NCBI GenBank assembly: GCA_021828575.1
Contig: JAJZEL010000010.1
Coordinates: 1-22,301, forward strand
Direction of reading: 5' to 3'
Length of the DNA: 22,301 nucleotides
From: Pseudomonadota bacterium
Lineage (GTDB): Bacteria > Pseudomonadota > Gammaproteobacteria > Burkholderiales > Ferrovaceae
Part shown: positions 1-6,261 of the stretch, in pieces
Position numbering within the stretch: the stretch's first letter is position 1
Layout: every line of letters starts with the position of its first letter
Notes under the pieces: generated by a model
The model's input: only the letters and a program-made list of their open reading frames with translations
Database searches by the model: none
Told to the model about the DNA's origin: nothing
Position numbers and translations under genes: made by a program

Positions 1-1531
1 GATAAGCGTAGTAGTCAGGGAAATCCTTGTATTCGGCAGACTGCCTCAACTTCATCATATCCAGAAGGACATCTCCAAAGCTTCTGGTTTCAGGATGCAG
101 TTTTTCCATGAGGGGTTGCTGGATCATGAACTCCACCCCGGCTGGCTGGTAGTCGGGCATATGAGTCCCAAAATCCTCCAGCCCGGACAACATGGGAAGC
201 ACGAGATCGCATTGTTCAGCCGTTTCGTCCATCTGGTTGACGAAAGCCACCTTGAAAGGCACCTTGCTGAGGTTGGAGGCAACAGGAATAAATGACGGCG
301 CGGTGTAGACGGGGTTGGAGCCCATGACCATCAGCACCTTGTACTTGCCTGCAGACATATCCTGATTGAGCGAGGTAAGCGAAGCATAAGAACCTCTCTC
401 CACCTTCAGCTGAGGAAAGGGATTATCAGGCTGCCCCAGGACAGTCTTGCCCCGGTTACTTAAGATCAGGTTCAACAAATGTACGGCCATGCTGTTGTCA
501 TAACCATGGACATGGCCCTCTACGGAAGCCCCGGAAAGGATGAGGCTCGGGGTTTTTTCCCACAGCATGCCAGCAAGATGCGGGATGACATCCGCATGAA
601 CACCCGTAATGCGGCTGACCGTGTCCTTGTCATAAGCCTTCAGGGCTGCTGCAATTTCAGGCGGCACTGAATTGGCGTATTCCTCATGCTCAATCAGCTT
701 GTTGGCCAACCCCAGGGCAAAAACCCCTTCCGTGCCCGGTCGAATGGGATACCAGCGATCTGCATTGGCACCAGTCAGTGTCATCCTGGGTTCTATCTGA
801 ACCAATGTCCCACGTGGCGCCTTGCGAAACTGAGCATATTGACCTGCCATGTAGACAGGGGATGGGCCTGTCCCAAGGAAATCGTTCCCGAAGGACAAAA
901 TGAGCCGGGCTTTGGCAATGTCATAGAGCGGCTGATCGGATGAATAAACCGCCTGGTACGCATCGCGACCCACCTTGCCCGAGAGCGGATCGTATACCAC
1001 ATGGTGCGCGGAACCGAAGCTGTCCAGGAAGTTTTCCACCAACGCCTTTTGGTGCCCGCTAATGGGACCAGTCAAAAACGCCACCTGGTCGCCTGTCAAG
1101 CCGGAAGCTGGGCCCAGGTGATCTTTCAGTGCCGCCATGGCTTTTTCCCAAGTCACCGGGATCAGTCCACCACCATCTCGCATCATGGGCTGAACCAGAC
1201 GATCCGGGTTGTACTGCACTTGAACGGCCGCCTGACCCAGACCGCAAATCTTTCCCTTGCTGATTTGCGATACAGGATTTCCTTCCAGCTTGAGAATGCG
1301 ACCTTCGCGCACACGGCCAGTGATACCGCAACCAGATCCGCACTGTGTGCAAGTAGAGGCGTAGTACACCTGTATGCCAGGAACCACAAAGTCCTGGGGA
1401 TGGACATACGACTCCACCAATTCCACTCCGGACTCGATAGCCGTATTGCCACATCCAGCCAAAGTCGCTGCCGCCCCACTGATTCCGAGAACTTTCAAAA
1501 AGTCCCGACGATTCAAAATATTACTATTCAT
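1..1531 (-). CDS. actB: Alternative complex III ActB-like iron-sulfur protein (CISM/molybdopterin oxidoreductase family), 5' part only
   Basis: The frame is open from ATG at 1531 to the left edge, giving about 510 codons of the N-terminal part. It starts with a twin-arginine motif (NRRDFLKV, residues 7-14) and a hydrophobic stretch ending in LAGC (24-27), so a Tat-exported and possibly lipid-anchored protein is likely. A cysteine cluster follows (C61, C64, C68, C96), spaced as in the N-terminal [4Fe-4S] site of molybdopterin oxidoreductases, and then YNPDRL-type family sequence. In alternative complex III, ActB is the large periplasmic subunit that carries electrons from the pentaheme subunit and quinol site. 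The pentaheme ActA-like gene lies 34 bases upstream, which favours ActB over PsrA- or TtrA-type reductases. The C-terminal ferredoxin-like domain and actC onward would lie outside the window. Family is sure; the ActB assignment rests mainly on context. Confidence 0.8.
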   Translation of the reverse strand, partial: MNSNILNRRDFLKVLGISGAAATLAGCGNTAIESGVELVESYVHPQDFVVPGIQVYYASTCTQCGSGCGITGRVREGRILKLEGNPVSQISKGKICGLGQAAVQVQYNPDRLVQPMMRDGGGLIPVTWEKAMAALKDHLGPASGLTGDQVAFLTGPISGHQKALVENFLDSFGSAHHVVYDPLSGKVGRDAYQAVYSSDQPLYDIAKARLILSFGNDFLGTGPSPVYMAGQYAQFRKAPRGTLVQIEPRMTLTGANADRWYPIRPGTEGVFALGLANKLIEHEEYANSVPPEIAAALKAYDKDTVSRITGVHADVIPHLAGMLWEKTPSLILSGASVEGHVHGYDNSMAVHLLNLILSNRGKTVLGQPDNPFPQLKVERGSYASLTSLNQDMSAGKYKVLMVMGSNPVYTAPSFIPVASNLSKVPFKVAFVNQMDETAEQCDLVLPMLSGLEDFGTHMPDYQPAGVEFMIQQPLMEKLHPETRSFGDVLLDMMKLRQSAEYKDFPDYYAY

Positions 1532-1565
1532 ACCCCCCCCTTAACCTGTCCATCGGGCCCGTGCT

Positions 1566-2180
1566 TCACTTGTGGCACATCCAGCAATCATGCGGACCAT
1601 GAATGGTCTCGGTGCTGGTTGCACTGACCTTGTGATCCTTCATGTGACAATCGATACACCACCCCATGGACAATGCCTTGACTCGGCGCGCCACAGTCAT
1701 GGAAGCAATGTCTCCGTGACAATAACCGCATACTTCCCTGACGGGCCGATGCTGTTTGAAGTAGAAGCGCTGGATATGACGCTCATGGTTGAACCGCACA
1801 AAATCCGGCAAGTCGTGCACTTTTTTCCAGGGAATCGCCTGCTTATGCTCCCAGTACCAGAACAACCTCTTGATTCTTGGCCGGTCCTTGACCTCTTCCA
1901 ACAAATTGTGACATCCCATGCACTTATCCAGCCTCGGAATGGCGGACACGTTGCTACGCCGGGCTCCCGTATGGCAGTACATGCAGTTGATCTGCATTCT
2001 TCCGGCATGAGTGTTGTGAGGAAACTCGATAGGCTGATCCACCACCGGCCCCTGGGCAAAATATCCGTCCCAGGTTTGCGAACCGATGGGACCGCCCGAA
2101 ACAAAAGGTTCTGCAGCGGTCACTCCACAGAGCAACCAGAACGCTGCAGCCCAAAAGACTTTCTTCATGCAAGAATTCAT
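1566..2180 (-). CDS. actA: Pentaheme cytochrome c, ActA-like
   Basis: A protein of about 204 residues with an N-terminal signal or anchor helix (MKKVFWAAAFWLLCG) and five CxxCH haem motifs: CMYCH, CMGCH, CGYCH, CIDCH and CWMCH, the last at the extreme C-terminus. The segments FPHNTHAG before haem 1 and VHDLPDFVRFNHERH before haem 3 match the layout of ActA, the multihaem subunit of alternative complex III, which passes electrons between the quinol-oxidising core and periplasmic acceptors. The actB-like gene follows at 34 bases, so the two are probably one operon. The start is uncertain: GTG at 2186, ATG at 2180 and ATG at 2168 are all possible, and none has a strong ribosome-binding site. I chose 2180. 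NapC/NrfH- or cytochrome c7-like proteins are the alternative, but they lack this motif order. Confidence 0.88.
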   Translation of the reverse strand: MNSCMKKVFWAAAFWLLCGVTAAEPFVSGGPIGSQTWDGYFAQGPVVDQPIEFPHNTHAGRMQINCMYCHTGARRSNVSAIPRLDKCMGCHNLLEEVKDRPRIKRLFWYWEHKQAIPWKKVHDLPDFVRFNHERHIQRFYFKQHRPVREVCGYCHGDIASMTVARRVKALSMGWCIDCHMKDHKVSATSTETIHGPHDCWMCHK

Positions 2181-2375
2181 CAGCACACTCGCTCGTCAAA
2201 ATTCAGCCATCGCCGAAGCCGTTCATGGCTCAGCGGCACGTGTTGTCCCGCATCGTCACTCTTGTGTTGATGCCAGTCGTTGTGATTCGCGAAACGAAAA
2301 CCTCTCCCGCAGCCCACTGTTGGACCAACGGAACGAATAAAGCCCACCTCGCACCAAAACCGCACACGGCACCGA
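2181..2375. other. Gene-free stretch ahead of actA
   Basis: Between the HiPIP terminators and the actA start there is no convincing gene. Short frames exist on both strands but none has a ribosome-binding site or recognisable protein. The promoter of the act operon should lie here if the terminators work. I could not find a clear -35/-10 pair. A short palindrome GTTGGTCCAAC lies near 2318-2328. Confidence 0.4.
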
Positions 2376-2412
2376 GAGAAAAAACCCCCAGGCCAAATAT
2401 GCCTGAAGGCTT
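2376..2412 (-). terminator. Rho-independent terminator downstream of the HiPIP gene
   Basis: On the minus strand, arms at 2401-2412 and 2382-2393 pair over 12 positions (three G·U wobbles) around a 7-base loop and run into six T's. The wobbles become mismatches in the plus-strand transcript, so the structure belongs to minus-strand transcription. It lies about 80 bases past the HiPIP stop. Confidence 0.7.
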
Positions 2413-2430
2413 AACCGACTTTACACAGAG

Positions 2431-2461
2431 GAAAAAGTGAAGGCGCCCTCGAAAGGGCACC
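2431..2461 (-). terminator. Second, weaker terminator-like hairpin after HiPIP
   Basis: On the minus strand GGTGCCC (2461-2455) pairs with GGGCGCC (2448-2442), with one G·U wobble, followed by TTCACTTTTT. It lies 30 bases after the HiPIP stop and just before the stronger hairpin at 2376-2412. The T-run is interrupted, so efficiency is probably lower. Confidence 0.45.
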
Positions 2462-2490
2462 CTCACAAAACGCTAACTGATCTTCGCGAT

Positions 2491-2793
2491 TTAGGGCTTG
2501 TGCACGAACCCGTTGCAATAGCAGTTCGGGCAAATCTCATCGTCGCCGGGGTACAGTTTGCAACCATGTACGTGGCCCGGATCATTAGGCTTGTCTTTGT
2601 TAGGGATGAAGTTCATGCAAACTGCGCAATGCTTATCCCCATTGGGATGGTCTTGGAACTTGAGAGCGGCACGCACAGCGGTGTTCTGATGTGCTGAAGC
2701 CGTGGTCGTGAAACCGACCATCGGAGCTGCCACGATGGCGATGGTGCCCATCTTCAGCAGTTGCCGACGAGATTGCTTGATGTTGTCTTCCAT
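2491..2793 (-). CDS. High-potential iron-sulfur protein (HiPIP)-like, Tat-exported, with six cysteines
   Basis: A 100-residue protein. Residues 8-14 (SRRQLLK) plus a hydrophobic segment ending TASA (31-34) form a Tat signal peptide, as expected for a cofactor-loaded periplasmic HiPIP. The mature part has the HiPIP pattern: CAVC (C56, C59), GCKLYPG (C78) and a final cysteine in an aromatic setting (YCNGF, C93), where the family normally has a W-C-x-x-W segment. HiPIPs bind one [4Fe-4S] cluster through four cysteines and carry electrons from a quinol-oxidising complex to oxidases or reaction centres. Two further cysteines, C88 and C91 (CPNC), sit between ligands three and four. ATG at 2793 is preferred over the upstream in-frame ATG at 2826 because a strong GGAGGGGG lies just before it. 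Terminators follow, so it is probably monocistronic. Confidence 0.85.
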   Translation of the reverse strand: MEDNIKQSRRQLLKMGTIAIVAAPMVGFTTTASAHQNTAVRAALKFQDHPNGDKHCAVCMNFIPNKDKPNDPGHVHGCKLYPGDDEICPNCYCNGFVHKP

Positions 2794-2798
2794 TTTAA

Positions 2799-2807
2799 CC
2801 CCCTCCA
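2799..2807 (-). promoter_or_regulatory. Strong ribosome-binding site of the HiPIP gene
   Basis: The minus strand reads TGGAGGGGG shortly before ATG 2793. The surrounding ATCTGGAGGGGGT is identical to the leader of the divergent cytochrome c4 gene at 3217. It decides the start against the upstream ATG at 2826. Confidence 0.75.
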
Positions 2808-3204
2808 GATGGATGATTAAAAACACCTTTCTACAGTTTTATTGTTAGGCTGAAGCCCGTGCCTGCATGGGAAACAACCGGACCGGCGCATTGCTGTTTT
2901 GTATCGCCGATCGTGAAATTGAGCGTAACACCTCTTTCTTGGGATTGTCAAACGTTGTGCACGTTCCACTGCAAAACTTTTTCACCCAAAACCCGTACCA
3001 ATTTTTACTCGCGGGAATTGATGTTCCGGAAATGCCCGTGATAGACTACGTGCGAATTGCGGCATCGAGAGGTTGCCCAACTCTCTTTTAGACCGCATCC
3101 AGTAGTATCAGGGAGGCGTTGCTGGAATGGTTGACGGCTCCAGTACGCTAAAACAGCAAGTTCCAAACATGTGGCGCAGTACTTTTATACAAAAGCAGCC
3201 AATC
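2808..3204. other. Long divergent control region between HiPIP and cytochrome c4 genes
   Basis: The two genes are separated by 423 bases, long for this compact window. Only short frames occur, for example a 74-codon plus-strand frame at 2867-3091 with no ribosome-binding site or recognisable product, and I do not call it a gene. The stretch must hold the promoters of both electron-carrier genes and leaves room for regulator sites or long untranslated leaders. No RNA element is recognisable. Confidence 0.5.
3018..3047 (+). promoter_or_regulatory. Candidate sigma70-type promoter for the cytochrome c4 gene
   Basis: TTGATG (3018-3023) and TAGACT (3042-3047) are 18 bases apart. Use of this site would give a 5' leader of about 160 bases before the start at 3217. 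A second possible -10 (TATACA, 3186-3191) lies nearer the gene but has only a poor -35 (TTCCAA at 3161). Neither is certain. Confidence 0.3.
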
Positions 3205-3205
3205 T

Positions 3206-3213
3206 GGAGGGGG
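3206..3213 (+). promoter_or_regulatory. Strong ribosome-binding site of cytochrome c4
   Basis: GGAGGGGG lies three bases before ATG 3217, inside ATCTGGAGGGGGT, which is also found at the divergent HiPIP gene. It supports 3217 as the start and suggests high translation. Confidence 0.75.
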
Positions 3214-3216
3214 TAA

Positions 3217-3951
3217 ATGCGTAAGTCGATGATCAAGTTTTCAATGGGGTTGGCCATGGCGGCCACGCTTTTCAGCGGTGTTGCAAGCGCTGAAGAAGGT
3301 GCCATGAACGGTGACGTGGCCAACGGCAAGAAAATCTTCACGGAAGGCAAGGGAGTTGCCCCTCCTTGCATGACCTGTCACGGAGAAAACGGCTGGGGGA
3401 CTGAAGCCATGGGGGCACCCCGTTTGGCCAATCTTGGCTACCCTTACATTGTCAAACAGTTGACCGACCTCGCTGAGGGCCGTCGTACGCCTTCTGGCCC
3501 TGGTGCCGTCATGCCCCTGTTTGCCCAACAACTGTCGCCTCAGGACCGGCGCGATCTGTCTGCTTACGTAAATTCGCTGAACACCAAGCCTGATCTTTCA
3601 GATCTTGCTGGTATCAAGGCCGGCGGCCAACCTGTGGGTGAACGCTACAAGGGAGAAGCCATTGCCTTGTACGGCATCTCCGGAAAAGTTTCCGCATGCC
3701 AGTCCTGCCACGGTTACAACGGTCGCGGTGCTGCCCCTGTTTTCCCGGTTATTGGGCAGCAAAAGTACACCTATCTGGTCAATCAGCTGCATAACTGGCG
3801 TGACCAGAGCCGTGCAAATGATCCCTACGGCATGATGCGCGCCATTGCCAAGAACCTGACGGATGACGACATCATCAACGTGGCAGCCTATCTGGCTTGG
3901 GCTCCTCGTGAAACCCCAGGAAATGGCCTTGTTCCCGAGACCACCCGATAA
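3217..3951 (+). CDS. Diheme cytochrome c4-type protein
   Basis: A 244-residue protein with a Sec signal peptide (about residues 1-25, ending VASA) and two similar cytochrome c domains. Haem 1 binds at CMTCH (51-55), with the likely Met ligand in AVMPLFAQQLS (M99). Haem 2 binds at CQSCH (161-165), with Met in YGMMRAIAKNLT (206-207). This two-domain pattern is typical of cytochrome c4, a periplasmic carrier that feeds cbb3 or aa3 oxidases and, in acidophilic iron oxidisers, belongs to the iron-oxidation chain. It is divergent from the HiPIP gene and followed by a strong terminator. It is longer than typical c4 (about 190-210 residues) because of an extended first loop and a C-terminal tail. Exact partners cannot be told from sequence. 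Confidence 0.9.
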   Translation: MRKSMIKFSMGLAMAATLFSGVASAEEGAMNGDVANGKKIFTEGKGVAPPCMTCHGENGWGTEAMGAPRLANLGYPYIVKQLTDLAEGRRTPSGPGAVMPLFAQQLSPQDRRDLSAYVNSLNTKPDLSDLAGIKAGGQPVGERYKGEAIALYGISGKVSACQSCHGYNGRGAAPVFPVIGQQKYTYLVNQLHNWRDQSRANDPYGMMRAIAKNLTDDDIINVAAYLAWAPRETPGNGLVPETTR

Positions 3952-4008
3952 GTGGTGCCATTTTTTTAAGTTGTCAAGCAAGTTAACATCAGTCGTTGTA
4001 ACATAAAG

Positions 4009-4047
4009 AAACCCGCACCCCTTGCAAAAGGGTGCGGGTTTTTGTTT
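4009..4047 (+). terminator. Strong rho-independent terminator after cytochrome c4
   Basis: A 12-base-pair perfect stem (arms 4009-4020 and 4030-4041) with a 9-base loop is followed by a T-rich run. It ends 33 bases before the next gene, which is on the same strand, so the downstream operon is expressed either by read-through or from a promoter overlapping this hairpin. Confidence 0.92.
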
Positions 4048-4079
4048 ACATAGAGGATTCGCAGCTGGAGATTTGAGTC

Positions 4080-4697
4080 ATGGGTTCGAACCGAATGCGT
4101 TTTGGTGAAAAAATTCTTTTTGGCATTTTTGCCTTGATCGCCGTTTTTGCAATACTCAGCTTTGTGATGTTGGAAGTGTACCGCTCTCACCTCAATCGCC
4201 CCATGTACCCCGTAACCACTTCGTTTGACTTCACCCCCGAAGGAAAACGAGGGTCTGAGTTGTTCCGTGAACGCGGTTGTACCGACTGCCACCGGGCCGT
4301 GCGCAATGGCACCAATAACGGTGTCAGCCTGGACGGCATTGGCTCAAGAAAAACCCTTGACCAAATTTATAGCTTTCTGAAAAACCCTGAAAAAAATTAT
4401 GAAACCAAAACATTTGACCATGGTCCCAACAAAGAGGCGAAGTACGTTGCCGGCCTCCCTGACTCGGAACTGCATGCCATGGCAGTCTTCCTGTCTGAGT
4501 TGAAAGCCATTCAGGGATCGCCCGATGCAGAAGCCCCACCTCCTGGCGGCTCTGGTTTCATTGATGAAATGGTCAAGATCTGGGCTCCTGAGGAGTGGAA
4601 GGCGGACAGGCGTGATATCCGTCTAGAAGAGCCTTCACAGCAGCAAGGTACCGCTGCTCCAGCCACGGCAACCCCCTCTGCACCGAATGCAAAATAG
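4080..4697 (+). CDS. Membrane-anchored monoheme cytochrome c
   Basis: A 205-residue protein with one N-terminal membrane helix (about 13-33), an outward-facing cytochrome c domain with a single CTDCH motif (C67-H71), and a proline/alanine-rich C-terminal tail (about 185-205). The anchored monohaem layout resembles CcoO or NorC, the cytochrome partners of cbb3 oxidases and NO reductases. The following gene resembles part of the catalytic subunit of the same families, so a complex is plausible. The usual methionine before the last helix is missing: the segment reads YVAGLPDSELHAMAVFL. H114 or M134 would have to be the sixth haem ligand, or there is none. GGAG lies nine bases before the ATG. First gene of a four-gene operon. 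Confidence 0.85.
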   Translation: MGSNRMRFGEKILFGIFALIAVFAILSFVMLEVYRSHLNRPMYPVTTSFDFTPEGKRGSELFRERGCTDCHRAVRNGTNNGVSLDGIGSRKTLDQIYSFLKNPEKNYETKTFDHGPNKEAKYVAGLPDSELHAMAVFLSELKAIQGSPDAEAPPPGGSGFIDEMVKIWAPEEWKADRRDIRLEEPSQQQGTAAPATATPSAPNAK

Positions 4698-4707
4698 AGA
4701 TCTGAAA

Positions 4708-5226
4708 ATGGATACGTCTTCTTCACTTAACCCCAAAATCAACGATCCTGAATACACCACGTTCACCCTGTTGTTCGTTTACGCCTGCATCACCTATGCC
4801 ATCATTGGCTTTTCATGGGGCGCATTGATGGGAGGCATTCCAGCATTTCGCATGTTCGTGGATTCAGCCCCCCATGGACACCTCATCCTTCTTGCACACG
4901 GCCACATCAACCTGCTGGGCTGGGTCGAAATGGCCATTTTTGGCGCTATCTACTACTTTGTTCCGCGTCTGGTCAATCGCCCAATCTATAGCATGAAGCT
5001 GGTCAAGGTTCATTTCTGGATGCACAACATTGGACTAATGGGCATGGTGGTTCTGTTTTCCACTGCCGGTTCCATCGGCGGCTATGATCCAGGCCCTGAA
5101 ATCGAACACACCGTGACCCATCTAATGGCTGGGGTGGGATTCTTTGGCATGCTGGTCCTTCTGGCCAACATCATCTGGGGTTACAACATTTTTAAAACGG
5201 GCAAAAAGGGGGCCGAACCATCATGA
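4708..5226 (+). CDS. Four-helix protein resembling the C-terminal third of cbb3-type oxidase subunit I
   Basis: A 172-residue membrane protein with four predicted helices (about 20-42, 59-85, 100-122, 137-162). Helix 2 carries AHGHINLLGW, then AIFGAIYYFVPRL, which resembles CcoN helix 10, where an H-x-H pair binds the high-spin and low-spin haems. Helices 3 and 4 (FWMHNIGLMGM; HLMAGVGFFGM, then NIIWGYNIFKTG) resemble CcoN helices 11 and 12. The helices that hold the three CuB histidines and the proton channel are absent, so it is not a complete oxidase. Other histidines sit at helix ends: H56, H58, H102, H106, H134, H138. It may be a haem b subunit passing electrons to or from the preceding cytochrome c. 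An in-frame ATG at 4687 overlaps the previous gene; 4708 has an AGAGA upstream and is preferred. Automatic annotation would probably say cytochrome oxidase subunit I. Confidence 0.75.
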   Translation: MDTSSSLNPKINDPEYTTFTLLFVYACITYAIIGFSWGALMGGIPAFRMFVDSAPHGHLILLAHGHINLLGWVEMAIFGAIYYFVPRLVNRPIYSMKLVKVHFWMHNIGLMGMVVLFSTAGSIGGYDPGPEIEHTVTHLMAGVGFFGMLVLLANIIWGYNIFKTGKKGAEPS

Positions 5227-5753
5227 ACCCGACTGCCGCAAGCATTCGTTTTCTCTGTCTTACTGCTCTGGTCTCCACATTGCTGACCGGTTGTGACCAA
5301 AGCCAATCAGGAGGTCTTCAGAAAGGTGCGGTGGCCCCCAGGCTGCCCACAAAAACGCTCGCAGACGTGGGCGGTGACCTGAGCCGAATCACCACCTACC
5401 GCCAGCCTGATGAACGCATGTACCAATATTCGCTCGACAAGGCTCTGGCCACAGGAAAACCCATTTTGCTGGAGTTTGCGACCCCAGGGCACTGTTCCGT
5501 TTGTGACCGCCAATTGCAGATCACCAAAGCCCTGCTGGACAAGTACCAGTCCCAAGTCCTTTTTCTGCACATGGATCAGTACGAAAATCCCGAGGCCTTC
5601 AAAGCCTACCGAGTCATGGGTGATCCATGGACATTCGTGATCGACAGTAAGGGGATTGTCCGCTACCAGCAACCTGGACCCATGCTGTATCCGGAAATGG
5701 AAACGGCCATTCGAGACGTACTGCCCAAAAACCAGGCACAAGCCTCCAACTAG
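5223..5753 (+). CDS. Thioredoxin-fold lipoprotein
   Basis: A 176-residue protein whose start overlaps the previous stop (ATGA at 5223). The N-terminus is a lipoprotein signal with lipobox LTGC (C24), so it should be anchored on the outer face of a membrane. The C-terminal domain has the thioredoxin fold: ILLEFATPGH, then CSVC (C91, C94), and the cis-proline region GDPWTFVID (P135). Related periplasmic proteins keep thiols reduced or help insert haem or metal into oxidases. Its place directly behind the haem-protein genes suggests an assembly role for that complex, which is an inference. The CSVC dipeptide differs from classical thioredoxin (GP) and DsbA (PH). Confidence 0.8.
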   Translation: MNPTAASIRFLCLTALVSTLLTGCDQSQSGGLQKGAVAPRLPTKTLADVGGDLSRITTYRQPDERMYQYSLDKALATGKPILLEFATPGHCSVCDRQLQITKALLDKYQSQVLFLHMDQYENPEAFKAYRVMGDPWTFVIDSKGIVRYQQPGPMLYPEMETAIRDVLPKNQAQASN

Positions 5754-5761
5754 ACTCTGTC

Positions 5762-6223
5762 ATGGCCTCTCCAAAAAATGCTCGTTATGAATTGAAACAG
5801 GACCGGCGCGGAATGGTGTGGGATCTGTTGCTTTATGCGCCCACAGTATCCGCCTTGTTCACGATTGCTGCATACTCCTGGTACCAGAGTAACCCTGACC
5901 TTGCTTACTTGATGGTTTTTCTGGGTACCTTCTTTTTGATTGCAGGCGCAAACCGCATTCTCAAAACACGCCTCATGTGGTTAGGCAGTTCGCCTGTTGC
6001 CCTGGAGGTGGATCAGGGGCGAGTTGCCATTTCTCAGCGCAATGGACAGCTCATCGAATTGCTGAAGGATATCAAGTTTCACAAAGATGTGTCTGGCCGT
6101 ACTTTCGGCCTGACTGGTCTGGGCAGCAATGGTCAAAAGCTTCAGTTCATTTTTCACAAGGGACAGTTCGCCCTGGAAAGGGATTTTCAGGCTCTGCAAA
6201 ATACCCTGAAATCCTCACCCTGA
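5762..6223 (+). CDS. Two-helix membrane protein with a PH-like cytoplasmic domain, function unknown
   Basis: A 153-residue protein with two closely spaced membrane helices (about 23-42 and 47-66) followed by a mostly beta-strand soluble part of about 85 residues (LEVDQGRVAIS...LKDIKFHKD). This is the layout of small bacterial PH-domain-like membrane proteins, but I cannot name the family with certainty. There are no cysteines or haem motifs. It begins eight bases after the lipoprotein gene and ends the four-gene operon. It may be an accessory or assembly factor. The next gene is convergent and the 38 bases between contain no clear hairpin. Confidence 0.65.
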   Translation: MASPKNARYELKQDRRGMVWDLLLYAPTVSALFTIAAYSWYQSNPDLAYLMVFLGTFFLIAGANRILKTRLMWLGSSPVALEVDQGRVAISQRNGQLIELLKDIKFHKDVSGRTFGLTGLGSNGQKLQFIFHKGQFALERDFQALQNTLKSSP

Positions 6224-6261
6224 GAAAAACCCGAAGGGCAGGATTGGTCAGTGTTTCAGAC

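Noticed and set aside
1001..1627. 208-codon plus-strand frame opposite actB
   Set aside because: Antisense to an open frame with clear Tat and cysteine-cluster motifs; the product resembles no protein and has no ribosome-binding site.
1572..2270. 232-codon plus-strand frame opposite actA
   Set aside because: Mirror of a gene with five CxxCH motifs; no recognisable product.
2230..2466. 78-codon minus-strand frame with a hydrophobic stretch before actA
   Set aside because: It spans both terminator hairpins of the HiPIP gene and has no ribosome-binding site. A lost ActA N-terminal anchor was considered, but actA has its own signal helix.
2867..3091. 74-codon plus-strand frame between HiPIP and cytochrome c4
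   Set aside because: No ribosome-binding site, no recognisable family, and it lies in what must be a promoter region.
4687..5226. Reading the four-helix protein as a truncated pseudogene of ccoN
   Set aside because: The frame is intact, overlaps its downstream neighbour as in a working operon, and no remnants of the missing helices occur upstream, where a complete cytochrome gene stands.
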